Origin: Hanleya hanleyi
Lineage: Eukaryota > Mollusca > Polyplacophora > Lepidopleurida > Hanleyidae
NCBI GenBank assembly: GCA_036873755.1
Contig: JAVTVY010017271.1
Location: 372,001-436,000, forward strand
Length of the DNA: 64,000 bases
Direction of reading: 5' to 3'
In this document: piece by piece, positions 22,217-34,514 of the stretch
Layout: every line of letters begins with the position of its first letter
Position numbering within the stretch: position 1 is the stretch's first letter
Translations under genes and position numbers: made by a program
The notes under the pieces: generated by a model
The model's database searches: none
Told to the model about the DNA's origin: nothing
What the model saw: only the letters and a program-made list of their open reading frames with translations

Positions 22217-22531
22217 CAGCTCAGTAACTCTAGCCGGTTGTAGTTATTTCTTTCATTCCATGGGCCATGAGTAACATTTAAAAAAATTATATTTTTTTTC
22301 TTAAAAATATATAAAACAGGGGTTGAATTGTGAATAATATTGTGAATATTTTTTAATAATAATTGTTTGTTTCACGTTAACATCAACTGCTTGACGGGAT
22401 ATGGGGCAACAGATAAACAGAGGACAAATGGACAAAAGACCCGTCCGACACTTAGTTTCAGGCCAGGGCAATAAGATCACAACTGTACATGTTTTTTCCC
22501 CCCCCCCATATGTGGATACCTTGTCACTTTT
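22217..22531. other. AT-rich sequence
   Basis: Nothing recognised apart from a C-run at about 22500-22508. Confidence 0.4.
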
Positions 22532-22680
22532 TATACCCCTGTACATAGTTGAGGGTATACTGGATTCCGACTGTCTGTCCGTCAGTGTATCCATCCATTC
22601 ATCTGTCCGAGTTGTGGCTTGGGTTTGCTTTTCGCATGCCATAACTCACTGCTATTTATTCAAACTTCTACACCCATAAA
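22532..22680 (+). mobile_element. 5' fragment of a Helentron-like element, TATACCC family
   Basis: Terminal stem TATACCC / GGGTATA (22532-22538 and 22553-22559), followed by CTGTCTGTCCGTC and a partial core unit ('gcataactcactgctattta'). No 3' partner was found. Confidence 0.45.
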
Positions 22681-23162
22681 AAACATCTTGGTCTAGACTG
22701 TTAAGGGGCTGAGGAGTTGTAGCACCGCTGGTGGCTCATGTTTGGTACATGTACATGTGTTGTGGAATATTTTATCCAAATTATCATATTTACACCAGTT
22801 ACATGTACCAATAGTTGAAAAAATGCACTCCATGTTATAAACATAGGGGAGAGACTCACGAGAACAACCCGAAGATCGCAGTGGCCCACATACTGTGCAC
22901 CAGTGTTGCCGACAGCAAGGCAATACAGCATTGCCCATGGATTAATGTGGGAAGCTGCCATCTTTGCAAAATTTTTCAACTTGAAGGGAGTGGATCATGT
23001 TCATCATGTCCACGGACCTATGGAGCTACAACATGGCAATTTTGAGAAATGTTCAAAACAGACAAAATTTTGTAGCACAATAGGATAAAAGTCTCATGAA
23101 GACTTGGACCTGTCAGTCTCAACAGTTGAGCAGTGAAGGAAGCTGCTTAGGCTAGAGATAAT
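22681..23162. other. Unique and old repeat DNA
   Basis: 22788-22850 resembles 3640-3700. Otherwise nothing recognised; several overlapping short frames on both strands are uninformative. Confidence 0.4.
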
Positions 23163-24546
23163 TATGCCCCCCCTCTAACTAGAGGGGGGGCATATAGCGA
23201 TCGCTTTGTCCGTCCATCCGTCTGTCCGTCTGTCTGTCGGGCCGTCTGTCCGTCTGTCCGTCCGAATTTCTTGTCCGAGCAATATCTCGGTTAATATTTG
23301 ATGGACAGGATTGAAACTTGCATGGAATGTGGCTAGTGCCTCGTAGATGTGCAGCGTTGAGTTTTTTCCGAGTTCCGGTATAATTTTCAAGAGTTATGGC
23401 CCTTTTTCTGAAATCTCTGTGAATGGGACTTGTCCGGGCTGGATCTTGGTTAATATTGTATGGACAAGTATGAAATTTGCATGATATGTGGTCAGTGCCC
23501 CACAGTTGTGCAGCGTAAAGTTTCTTCACGTTTCGCTTATATTTTCAAGAGTTATGGCCCTTTGTTCCTGAATTTTTCGTGAATTGGGACTTGTCCGGGC
23601 TGGATCTCGGTTAATATTGTATGGACAATTATGAAATTTGCAGGATATGTTGTCAGTGCCCTGTAGTTGTGCAGCGTGAAGTTTCTCCGCGTTTCACATA
23701 TATTTTCAAGAGTTATGGCCCTTTTTCTTCAAATTTGTGTGAATTGGGACTTGTCTGGGCTGGATCTCGGTTAATATTGTATGGACAATTATGAAATTTG
23801 CAGGATGTGTGGTCAGTGCCCTGTAGTTGTGCAGCGTGAAGTTTCTCCACATTTCGCGTATATTTTCAACAGTTATGGCCCTTTTTTCTTCAAATCTTTG
23901 AGACTTGTAGGGCTGGATCTCGGTTAATATTGTATGGACAAGTATGAAATTTGCATGATATGTGGTCAGTGACCCATTGGTGTGCAGCGTGAAGTTTCTC
24001 TGCTTTCGGTTATATTTTCAAGAGTTATGGCCCTTTGTTTATCAAAACTAAAGTGAATGGGATATATTCATTTGTCCAGGCTGGATCTCAGTCCATAACC
24101 GATTTGGACCAGAAAAATGGCTATATTATATATTATCCTACATTCCAAAGCAGACAACACAGGTCCTGAAGTTAAAGTATGAAGTTGCCCCAAAAAGAGT
24201 GAATTGGGTGCAAAATTCAAAGTTCACTGATCGCTTCATAATTTCACCACAATATACTCCCAAGGAATGTACATGTAGGTCTCATAACCAGGTCACATTT
24301 TCGGATTTGGCGAAAGCCCTGGCGACCATCTTGCATCGAAACATCGTATTATCACTTGTTGGCTGATACTTGGAATATGTATTATGTGAGGCATGGCAAA
24401 AAAAGTGACAGAAACAGAATTTTTATAATTATCCAAATTAGGCCTCCACCAACCAATAAACAACAGAACAATGGCGGGGCAGTGTCGGATTAAAGTGGAA
24501 GGGGGGGCATACAATTGAGCAATCTCTGATTGCTTCCTTCCTGTGT
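23163..24546 (+). mobile_element. Helentron-like element A, copy 1
   Basis: 5' hairpin TATGCCCCCCCTCT / AGAGGGGGGGCATA, then TCCG/TCTG repeats, then about five core units of about 160 bp with the motifs ATCTCGGTTAATATT and AAGAGTTATGGCCCTTT. A unique right part follows. At the 3' end there is GGGGGGGCATA (the inverse of the 5' terminus) followed by the stem-loop AGCAATC-TCT-GATTGCT (24518-24534) and CTTCCTGTG. Flanks join as ...AAT|TTATG... without a duplication, consistent with insertion between two T residues, as known for Helentrons. A second copy is at 46689-48228. Confidence 0.85.
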
Positions 24547-24971
24547 TTATGCTTTTTGGTGCCCCCGAAAATTCATACCAATTCAATTCCAGCACAAAGG
24601 CAACCTTGAAATGCTTTAGAGATGACCCGCAAGAAATTTTTCCGCTTCCACCAAAATTTCCCACCTCTTGGATAGGGCCAAAAAGGTTCCATTTACTTGT
24701 TATACTGCTGCCATTTAAAAAAAGTTGGGTGTTCCCCCATTTTTGTTACATATTTCGCAAGTATTGTATAAATTCTGTTTCATATGGTAAATTAAAGAAC
24801 ATTTGACTTTGGGTAGTCAGCTTCATACATGAAAATGGGCTCTTTGCCCTTACCAATCCAATGATACAGAGTGCATGCACTGATGATGTAATATTTCTAC
24901 AAATAGTATGGTGGTCGACCCCCTGTTTTTATTTCACGATTTGTCATGTCTTATTTGTGTAACCAGAAAGT
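24547..24971. other. Unique AT-rich sequence
   Basis: Nothing recognised. Confidence 0.4.
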
Positions 24972-24975
24972 TTAA

Positions 24976-25435
24976 CGGTGAAATGCAAAGGTTTTCATAT
25001 TTTCCCTTTTACATTCTTCATGGGCCATTTAATGATGGAAACATTAGTCCAATACTTCATTTGGTTTTATTTAAAGTATTTTGTCTTCTGGTAGCTTTTG
25101 AAAAGTGCTTCGAAGTTGGTATCTCAAGCCCGGCCGATTTCAGAAATGAAATCTGCATCGCTTATCTGCCCCTGTTTGACGCTGGTTTGTGACGTCACAT
25201 CAGACCACCTGGCCGGTCTTTAATACTTGTAAGGTTCAGTCTCCGGGCGGCTGGTCTGACGTGACGTCACAATCAAGGAAATATAAGCGATGACGTTTTG
25301 CAAATCTGAATTCAGCTGGGCTGGGGGTATCAACTTTTCAAAAGATTCTAGCAGACAAGATAATTCAAATTAATCCAAGTGAAGTAGTTATATTAAATGT
25401 AAAACGAAGAATTTATAAACCTTTGCATTTCACCT
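24976..25435. mobile_element. TTAA-type MITE, GGTGAAATGC family, intact copy B
   Basis: Flanked by TTAA on both sides (24972-24975 and 25436-25439). Terminal inverted repeats are GGTGAAATGCAAAGGTTT and its reverse complement AAACCTTTGCATTTCACC. Inner arms are also inverted: GCATCGCTTAT versus ATAAGCGATG, and a perfect CRE palindrome TGACGTCA in each arm (25190-25197 and 25262-25269). No coding capacity. TTAA sites fit a Kolobok- or piggyBac-mobilised MITE. Confidence 0.85.
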
Positions 25436-25439
25436 TTAA

Positions 25440-26996
25440 TCATATTTACACTTGTAAATAAGAACACGATACAGTGCCTTCAATATAATTATGTGATTAA
25501 AGGGTATCTCTGACATAAATAGTAGTTTTTAGGATCACACTATCTTCGTAAAGTACAAAACATAATGCTGGATGTTTTACATGTGATATGCTACTGGAGA
25601 AAAATTTCATATTCACTATGCAACACTTGAGCTTCATATACTTTTGTAAAAAACATAGTGATTAAATTGCTTGAAAGTCCTTTGTTAGCTATAATGTTAT
25701 GCATGGATTAAATCATAGTAAAAGGGTCGACAAAACAGAGCTTTGGTTGTGAGAGGTCACATCTATCTATCTTGTCTTAATTAGCCTCCAAAATGACAGA
25801 AACTGTAAAAAATGCGTTTCCTTTTCATTCTTTATTAAGGATGCAGGGTAATTGATGACAGGCAATTTAACGCAGAATTGAAACTTAAAGCAAGGATAAT
25901 AAACTTGTCTCTCAAAATTCAACATAGTGACTTTACTGAACAAATAAGCTGAATAAGTTTTTTTTTGTTTTTTTGTAGTGAAAACAAAAAAACTTTGATA
26001 CATGTATTTTCGATAAAAGGTTGAAAGCATATCATTTCTTTACAACATGTAAAACGTTTCAATCTTAAGTCTGTAATACTAATAATATATACTTCATACA
26101 AGTAATTTTGCGTTTTTGTGGGAGAGTCTACAGCATCTTAGTTGCCAGAAAAACTTTTGGTTTTTATTTGTCAACACAAGATGTCTAAATTTAATTCTCT
26201 CCTCAGAAAACAAAACCTCAGGTGCTGTTTGATGCATCAGGTGGTCGAAATATGGTTTGACATTTTTCTTTTCGTGAAATTTGTCAAATTTAGAGGTTTC
26301 TTGAGAACGATTCTGGACAAAAAAAAATCCAAAAAATCCAGAGAGAATTAAGTGAGAATGCACATGACATATTTAATTGTTAATGAGTGAGAAAAGCCCT
26401 AAAACTTTGAACAAATTTCATAAGGAACAATAGAAAACCAGTTAATCCACAATGTGGATATAGTCACATACCCTCCAGTGATTTGACTGGAGGGCACACA
26501 TTGACAGTGCATCTCTCTTTGAAGTAAATTCTTCAAATTTTTTACCCGCCTTGTCGAGGCACACCTGAAATGAATGCAATTGTTTATTTCAACTTTGTAA
26601 TTGACAAGTTTTAAAATGGGCCAATTTTCTCCTGTCTGGAAAACGTCTAGAACCGTCGTGGGAAATGACAGTGAAATGTCCAGGGTTATCCGAGTGCAAA
26701 ACCGAACACAAACACGCAGCTTCGAGTTCGCTATTACGTTTTAATAGATTATCAAGTTGGTTTTCTTTGCATTACTGAACCGGATTTGAATTTTTAATTT
26801 TGCACGATTCTCTCCTCTTCCTTGTTCCATCCTCTTGTTTAAATCAGAGCCCTAACTTACTACTGTCCATTTTAAAGCCGCTGACTAATTCACCCTGGTA
26901 AACCTGGTGTATTCAATATTCATTGATTGTGATTGACACACACAAAGAATTCTTTTAATTGTTCGTTGGGATGAGAGAGTATATGTTATAGAAGAA
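25440..26996. other. AT-rich unique sequence
   Basis: Several overlapping frames on both strands at 25767-26363 have no domain. No repeats or RNA genes recognised. Confidence 0.45.
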
Positions 26997-27001
26997 GCAG
27001 T

Positions 27002-27250
27002 TTGGACCCTGAGCTTTTTGAAAAGAGGATGTGTAACAATGTCCTGAGGTGTGTTCCTTTTGGACCACCAGATTCAGTGCAGATCAAGATCCGTGGGACC
27101 AGATTCGAGAGGTGGAGTGAAAAGGACTGTCTCTGGGATCTGCCACTGAGCAATGGAACAAGGAAAACCTGCCCATGTGATCACTGGTGGCGAAAATGGA
27201 TCGAATGTGACATACCCCATGCACCCTCCCCTACATTTTGTAATGGATAA
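27002..27250 (+). CDS. Possible coding remnant, Cys/Trp-rich, unknown
   Basis: A frame open from about 26974 to the TAA at 27248 reads ...MCNNVLRCVPFGPPD..., then ERWSEKDCLWDLPLSNG, then CPCDHWWRKWIECDI and an end in PSPTFCNG. The first ATG is at 27029. The block is clearly less AT-rich than its flanks. An AGAAGCAG|T acceptor at about 27000 is possible; no donor is needed if it is a last exon. No family is recognised. The opposite strand is also open for 66 codons, which weakens the case. It directly precedes the 51-bp array and may be old transposon or gene debris. Confidence 0.22.
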   Translation: MDPELFEKRMCNNVLRCVPFGPPDSVQIKIRGTRFERWSEKDCLWDLPLSNGTRKTCPCDHWWRKWIECDIPHAPSPTFCNG

Positions 27251-27387
27251 CACTGATTGACAGCTGTCATTCACATACAGGTTGCATTTCCAGTTTTCAG
27301 GAGGATATTCCTCCTAGAAAAGGTTGATCTGTGAATTATTTGAACCACATTACAAGAAAGAATAGTTGACTGCCTTTATCTCTGAAT

Positions 27388-28256
27388 CAAGAATGAACAG
27401 CTGACTAGCTTGGTCACAAAATTACATGGCCTCCACATCAAGAATGATCAGTTCACTGGCTTGATCTCTAAATTTGTAGACATTCACATCAAGAATGGAC
27501 AGTTGATAGCTTGGTCCGTACATTATTTGACCTTCACATCAAGAATGAACTGTTCGATAGCTTGGCCTCTAAATTCTTTGCCCTTCACATCAAGAATTGA
27601 AAGTTCAATAGCTTGGTTGCCAAATCCTATGACCTGTACACCAAGAATGGACAGTTCAATAGCTTTGTCTCTAAATTCCTTGACCCTCACATCAAGAATG
27701 AACAGTTTACTAGCTTGGTTGTGTAATCCTATGGCCTTCATAACAAGAATGGACAGTTCAATAGCTTGGTCTCTGAATTCTTTGACCTTCACATCAAGGT
27801 TGAACAGTTAATCATCTTTGTCTCTAAATTCCTTGATCTTTACATCAAGAATAAACAGTTCACCGTATTTGTCTCTAAATTCCGTGATCCTTGCATCAAG
27901 AATGAACAGTTTACTAGCTTGGTCTCAACATTCTTTGACCTTCACATCAAGATTGAACAGTTCATCATCTTTGTCTCTAAATTCCTTGATCTTTATATCA
28001 AGAATGAACAGTTCACTGTATTTGTCTCTAAATTCTGTGATCCTCACATCAAGAATGAACAGTTTACTAGCTTGGTTGCGAAATTCTATGGCTTTGCAAA
28101 AAGAATGAACAGTTCAACAGCTTGGTCTCTACATTCTTTGACCTTCACATCAAGAATGAAACAGTTTGCTAGCTTGGCTGCCAAATTCTGTGGAATTCAC
28201 AAGAAGAATGAATGGTTCAGTATCTTGGTCTCTAAATTCTTTTACCTCCACATAAA
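27388..28256. repeat. 51-bp minisatellite, ~17 units, 153-bp higher-order segment
   Basis: Units begin CAAGAATGAACAGTT and end CCTTCACAT, with a 51-bp period. Between about 27790 and 28090 three consecutive unit types repeat as a 153-bp block (types with ATCATCTTTGTCTC, TTCACTGTATTTGTC and TTTACTAGCTTGG). As 51 bp is 17 codons, frames remain open on both strands (plus: KNEQFTSLVSKFxDLHI; minus: DVKVKEFRDQAIELSIL). Openness on both strands and drifting units argue for noncoding satellite DNA. Confidence 0.9.
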
Positions 28257-29408
28257 AACTTGACTGCTCCACAGATTGGTCTATAAAGAATGAAATTCTT
28301 CAACTGGGAGATCCAATATGCCCATTTAGCGAGCCCATTACCATGCTAGTTTATTAAATCAGGCTATAGCAGTACAAAAACATGTTGCGATGATACTTTT
28401 CACATGGTTTTTGTTTCTCAGGTTGAGTCCTTAGGAGCACCTTGAGGGACAAAGCTTTTTATATCATGGTAGCTTTTTAAATTTTTATTTTATTACTCTG
28501 CATTAGTATGCGGCATTAGACCTTTCTTTTGGAGAAAACATAAATAAAATCTAATTGTACACAGTGTAATTTAAAATCATAAGCTCTATTATTAATAGAG
28601 ATATGAAAATCACAGTTTTACATCAAAAGCATTTACTTCTCGAAAAGACACCTGGTATCTGAAATTGAATACTAAAAATTCTTGTCTCAAGTTTTGGAAA
28701 TTTTTCATTTTATTTTAAGTTATCTTGGCAATTCAATGAATTTTCTTCATTAAAATTCCATGTATAAACAATTAAAATGTTGTCTTGTATCATAAAATAT
28801 TACTGACTTGACTATACATTTAACTCGTATAAGTGAGAAATCCGTTCTATTTTTTTTTCTTAAATTGTAAAGTTTTGAAATATTTTTTAACTACCACATC
28901 TACAGTAACCAGAAGTATTTTCTTGTAATCTTCAATACATGTATATAAGCTGTTTACGAACTTAGATATTGTCATGGGTTTGTCACATTATCACATTGTC
29001 ATAGCTGTATAGAGAAATGGTAGTGGGTGGGTAATATTGCCCTCGGGGTGGGATCACAGTTCCCTAATTGAGCTAGTGCACTTCTCTTCAAATAAAAAGT
29101 TTGATAGTTCTTCTAACTTTCTCTGTATATATGATATCATCTACTTTATATTTGTTCACTGAGTGGAATTACCTTTCGGCTCTCATTAACACAGATCTCC
29201 ATCGCACTCGTAACTCATGGAGTAAAAAATGCACACAGGGAGTCACAAACCACCCCAAGAAGTTCAAATATTGCAGAATCTCCTCTAATTATTATTTGTT
29301 GATTGCAGATGTTATTGTCTTATCACACAACCATTTATTATTTGACCCATATTTTCCCAGGTCATCACTCACCATGTCAAACTGTATCAATTTATCATGG
29401 ATCTTAAA
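28257..29408. other. AT-rich unique sequence
   Basis: Nothing recognised. The frame at 29101-29442 runs into the following MITE and has no domain. Confidence 0.45.
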
Positions 29409-29865
29409 TCCCGGTGCACACGAGAGCTATCAGCTGAGCTAATGGCCTCAATTGCCTGTCCGCTCAGGGGCTAGCTATCATGTGGTTTCAGCGCACACGG
29501 TGCGCAAAAGGTTCACTGGATTGAATTCAGTTCCCGCGAAACACCTTCTTTAAGATCATGTGATCTTTCATGTGACCGGGCTCCCGTAAAAATGGCCATT
29601 TTGAACAGTCGTGTGTATAAATCACGTGAAAATAAGATGCGTTTCATTGGCCTGTCGAATAAAACGGCTGAGCTGTTAGCTTACGTTCGCTGCACACGCT
29701 GAGGATTTGACCTCGCGAGGCGAAATTATACAAGTTTGATATTTTTCTCCCGGCCTCGCGAGGCCAAAAAATCATCAAAAACTGCCCGCACACGAGAGCT
29801 AGCCCCTGAGCTGACAGGCAATTGAGGCCGTCAGCTCAGCTGATAGCTCTCGTGTGCGCCGGGCT
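29409..29865. mobile_element. Palindromic MITE, family M1 copy 2 (better preserved)
   Basis: Ends are TCCCGGTGCACACGAGAGCT on the left and GCCCGGCGCACACGAGAGCT on the reverse complement of the right. Inverted similarity continues through AGCTGA...CCTCAATTGCCTG. Two CCTCGCGAGG palindromes lie in the right half. Compared with copy 1 it keeps about 50 bp (around GCTGCACACGCTGAGG) that copy 1 lost. The flanks suggest a TTA-type duplication. Confidence 0.82.
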
Positions 29866-29879
29866 TTAGAGTGACTATG

Positions 29880-30760
29880 CCTAGGAGCACCATTTGCTTC
29901 ACATATGTATATGGTCTTAAAGCAGAAGCCTATCAAAAATCAATTAGATTGACCTATTTCTATGGGTCACTGGGTCAAATTTGTCCATTTATCTCCGGCT
30001 GCTTAATACCACTATATTTTAAGTAAGATAAGACCTAGGCTAACTGAACTTCCGCTAGACACACATCAGGTCATGGACCACAGCCAAAATATTGGTATAC
30101 TGTCATCATGCATGTACGTTCATCCGTCTTTGTTTTTCTCATTACCAGCATATCTCAAGTATGAATATGCTTAAGTACACCAAACTTACCTCATGCATTT
30201 GATCACAAAATCGAAAATCAGCGAGATTAACCCAGTTTTTTGGGGTCACCAGGTCAGTTTTTGTAAATTAACCACTATTTAATTATCTGAAAAATGACTA
30301 CATGGGAGTACCAAACTGGCCTAACACATGCATGTGGTCATAGAACAGAAGTATATCGCAAAGTGAGATTGACCTACTTTTTGGGGGTCACTGGGTCAAA
30401 GTTGTTACTTTTTTCACCTATTAATGTTTAACTACCATAAATCAAGAAATTTTATGCCTAGGCTAACTGACCTTACACTGGACACATACTTGGACTTCAG
30501 CCAAAATTAGCATCATATGTATATGTATGTAATATGTCCATATATGTCTTATCATTACCACCATATCACAAAGATATACAGGAGTACCAAACGTATCACA
30601 GAAACCTTGTAACAATTAGTCACATTGACTCATATATAAAATGCTTTGCAATTGTGCGCTGCTTTTCAAATACATTCACATTGGAATACCTCGAACCTCG
30701 TAAATTCAAATATTCCATAAGACCCCCAAATCAAAATTAAACCAGAAAAAGTAGTTACCT
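29880..30760 (+). repeat. Degenerate Helentron-type core array without hairpin end
   Basis: Three to four diverged units share 'agattgacctacttttt', GGGTCACTGGGTCAAA and 'aagtacaccaaacttacc'. Spacing is about 150 bp, with one fragment near 30110-30140 that looks like a TCCG-rich start. The element has no recognisable terminal palindrome, so it is an old or internal fragment. Confidence 0.5.
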
Positions 30761-31977
30761 TATGATGCAAGATACTCTCACAATGAAAATGACACAAATT
30801 GACCCAATTAACAGCGTAATATTATTGTTTGAGAAATACTTGTATTCGTGTTTGTCACTGCAGGTCACGAATCTTAGAAAAGACCATCCAGATGCTATGA
30901 AACAGTCAAAATAATGCAATATCAGGGGGAGTTCTGTCAGATGTTGTGTTTCTGCTAAACTGTCAGCAATGTTTTAAGTGCTGTAAGAATCTTTAGAAAT
31001 TGTTTTTTTGTTGAATTCACAGCAAACATTTGCCCAGAAAGATGTGTAGTGATCAATGCATGCAGTAGCGAAGAGAGAGAATGATAGAAAAATAGTTTAC
31101 TTTTGTAACAAATACAGGTCTCAGGTCTGTCAGGTCTCAAATTGCAATTTTCCTGCCTGGATACTCCCAAAGATGGACACGAAACTCGTGAGACTCCCGC
31201 GGTGAATATTTTACTCCTTGAGATACTAGCATTATGAAGCCGCGAGATTAATCAACCCAAGGTAGGGAAATTAATGCAACAAGTTCACAGCTGACTGATA
31301 ATGAACAAATATACAATTCCGCTACTTCATAAACAATAACTCTACCTGCTTATATTGCACATTTTTAATAGCTAATTTGAAGACTGCCGTTAATGAATAT
31401 GTCTTTTCCCAGACTGAACATTGTCGAAATGGATTTGCTGAGCAGGATGTAATTGTATACAGTTTGTGAAGAGATTGTATAGGCCATTTATCTTGTATTT
31501 GATGAAGTACTATGCTTCAATAAAAATGTAAATATACTAGCCTGTGGCATAATATGATATGTTGGTATATTTTTTATCTTGTTAATTTCATGTTTTTCCT
31601 ATTTACTTTGCACTTTTTTGCAGGTTTTATAGTAAATGTGTCCGAAGGCATTGCTACTGCCAGTTACTCGCCTGTGTTTTTTTTTTTTTTTTTTATTCCT
31701 TCGAAGTTTCATTTTGAGTCTTGAATAATTCCTCATGAAAATAGGCCTTCTTTTTCATCACCGCCCACCCCATTTTTATTTTTTCCCTGATATAGTTTTT
31801 CAGTCTTGATTATTTTAAAGCAGTGCATGTTCTGCTTGCGCCACTACAAGCTATCGCGTAGTTCGTCATGTAAGGATCTTCAAACCGGGGACATTGTGTG
31901 CAATATGGCTTGTCAGGTAGCTTCACCAGGTTCAACAAAGGTTCCCTACATGTAGTCAGTCGCCTATTGTGTATTCC
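30761..31977. other. Unique sequence
   Basis: No gene recognised. A T-run lies at about 31676-31694. The frame at 30955-31170 (minus) has no domain. Confidence 0.45.
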
Positions 31978-33439
31978 TTAGGGGTCACGTCCAATTAATC
32001 GAGGCACTTTCTCGATGCCTTCGAGATGGATCGAGAAATTTCTCGGCTGAAACCGGGAGGGCAGAACCGGGACCCCTGGCGACGTCTCCCGGTTTGCTCC
32101 CGGTTCTATCTCGATCGAAACGTCCCGGTTTTCGAGATGGTTACGAAATTGATCCGTAATCTCGAAGGGGGTCCCGGTTTTACTATGTCCGTGTTTTGTT
32201 GCCGTTAATTTGGCCTATCTTAACTTCTCAGGCGATTAGAGTGTTGCGCTGGTATCATATTTTTCGGGCGCTCGTCGCCGACGTATATCGTGGCCAAAAT
32301 ATAATTCAAAAATCGATTTTTAAAATATGTTTTCAATGTTATTCATCGTTTAATTGATATATCTATGTCCTGATGTTTCGTGAATTCAATTGAGCGAAAA
32401 CTTGCATTTATCTATATATAAATTATGAATATATAATTTAGTGAACTTCTCTCACATCGATAATTGATTGTTTATCTGACTAGTATCCGTCGCGGAATAA
32501 AGGACACATTGACTGGATTTGATCTGAATAATAATGGTATGAAATCATATGTTAATTATTGTTCTATAAATTTTTTTTTACCAAACATGGATCGTTTCAG
32601 CCGAAAACTGAAAGCTATTTTAAGAGTTTTACTGGTGTATTACCTAGATGTGTAATTTGTTTTATAATTTGGTCGTATTCATTACAGATTTCATTTTTTT
32701 AGAATTGCTGTCTTGTGATATAGTTCAAATAAAGAGATTATATCAACAACGTTTATTTCTGACATAAACTTGCCTGGAAGGTTAGCGGAAATACTGGCAA
32801 TCGGAATTACAGGTGTTGATAACTCACGCCACAGTGGGTCTGTGAAAACCCGTGGGCTTGAAACAACAGCGAAGGGAGAGGGGTTAATTTCTTTGAAAGA
32901 AAAAACTGAAACGGCACTGTTGGCGGGGGCTTGATAATATACTCACGTTCTATTATTTATTGCTGATTTCATGTGTCTGGGAAATTAACCAAAGAATGGA
33001 AGTAATTTCCGCTCAATTCAGAGGGCAATCAGGCTTTATACCAACGCTTACATACATTTTACTAGAAACGATACTGCGTTTTGATTGTCTGAAAACTTCG
33101 AACGAGCGTTTATGTTCATAAAATATTCAGTGAAATACCAGACGATTCTGTGATCATCGTAGTCTCTTTATTTCTGAATACGGGGGAAATCTTTGATGAT
33201 AAAGGTATCCCATTCTGATCAACTTTCAGAGAAATATATAACATTTTATCCTAGACTTGCATGATTTATTTTAATTCGCAGTTCAAATTCTGAAAAACAG
33301 GTTCAAAATAACAGAATAATAATGAGCCTTTTAAATTGGCGGTGTTTCTTTCTTTCCATTTATAACGTTTAGAGAAACTGCGCTTTCTGAGCAAGTATGC
33401 GACTACAGATCTCTAGACGGAATAACACAATAATATTAA

Positions 33440-34514
33440 AGTGAACGTAAAGGCTGTGACAACATACACGTGATGTTGAAGAACTATATTAAAAGTATCA
33501 GTTGGCAGCAACAAATATTTTTTGTGATTTTTTCTCTTCCGAAAAAATAATTCCAAACACCGGAATAATTGACTGGTGCAACAGTCGACTGGAGTCCGCC
33601 ATCTTCGTCTATTTATTAGCCTTGCGCCAATGAACACGCTTCCTTGTAGCACGTGATATTTTCCTGTGACGTAGTATCACTTTGTTGTGGCTTTACTGTA
33701 ACACGAATTGTAATGGCGGAGGTGGGGGGCTCGGTTGTTTCAAGCGTGTTTTGACTGTGTTGCGTGTCTCCAGCAAGTGTTTACCGAGCTGAAACTTGTC
33801 AGGGCGCAGTGATGGCAAGCAAAATACATCCGTCTCGGGTTCTCCTCTGCTACCGCTACAGTCGGATAAGTTATCATTACACAGATTCCCGTTAGGGAAG
33901 CCGGGACTCAAACAGTGGCTGCACAACATCGGCAGACTAGACTGTACTCCAACCGAGAAATCTGTGCTGTTTTCGGTCTATTTTAAAGCCGAATGTTTCC
34001 AACCTGACCTCTACGGAAGGCTGATGTTGACGCCCAGCAGGAGAGCCAGGAGGCGAAGGAAATTAAACTTTAAAGAAGATGCAATCCCAACAGAATTGTC
34101 GCATCGTAGATCAAAGACACCGAGATCAACAACATCGATTCAGAAACGTCAGAGTGTGGAAGTTCTAAACTTTTAAGTGAGGTAAAAATAATTTTATTAC
34201 CGTTTGGCGGGACAGAGACACTGCGAGATAGGCATATTATACGAAGTGTCGAAATCTGGGTCTTCGATAACATGTTTACATGCTTACTGCGCTTTCTAAC
34301 TCCACAAAGTGGAGAGCTCCCAAGGTGATACGACGTCACTGCTCTGAGGTGAGATAGCCAACATGGCTGCTGCCGGGGAACAATAAAACAACAGAGATAA
34401 TTTCGTTCCTACTCGGTGCAAAAAAATCCCCAAAAATATTTGTTGCTGCTGTTTGATACTTTCATTGTAGTTCTTTCCCACAGAGTGCATGTTGCCTCAG
34501 CCTTTACGTTCACT
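33440..34514 (+). mobile_element. Complete TTAA-flanked THAP-bearing transposon, copy 2
   Basis: Flanked by TTAA (33436-33439 and 34515-34518). Terminal inverted repeats of about 100 bp start with a perfect AGTGAACGTAAAGGCTG and continue imperfectly through CAACAT, GAAGAACTA, AAGTATCA and GCAGCAACAAATATTTTT. The interior carries an ATGGCGGAGGTGG start-like sequence (33713) and a decayed THAP frame. It lies wholly inside the TTA-flanked element. A Kolobok derivative is inferred from TTAA plus THAP. No catalytic transposase region remains. Confidence 0.85.
33796..34176 (+). pseudogene. Decayed THAP domain in complete TTAA element, copy 2
   Basis: A 126-codon frame without an initiating ATG. 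It reads SLHRFPLGKPGLKQWLHNIG, then RLDCTPTEKSVLFSVYFKAE, CFQPDLYGR, an Arg-rich stretch RRARRRRKL and EDAIPTEL. The last matches the AVPTIF box that closes THAP domains, so this copy keeps a longer domain than copy 1. Trp, Pro and the FKxExF block are conserved. The distal zinc ligands are lost exactly as in copy 1 (Cys to Phe, His to Tyr in VLFSVYF), and KPDLLEQWL of copy 1 is shortened to KPGLKQWL. The proximal Cys pair is not in frame; 'tgttgcgtg' at about 33758 may be its remnant. It is not predicted to bind zinc. Confidence 0.72.

Noticed and set aside
23179..23529. Minus-strand frames rich in Asp-Arg-Arg-Thr (TDRRTDG)
   Set aside because: These translate the TCCG/TCTG microsatellite at the start of the Helentron-like elements; the same artefact occurs at 46701-47063.
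25919..26363. Overlapping frames on both strands
   Set aside because: AT-rich, Phe/Lys-dominated translations with no domain; treated as chance.
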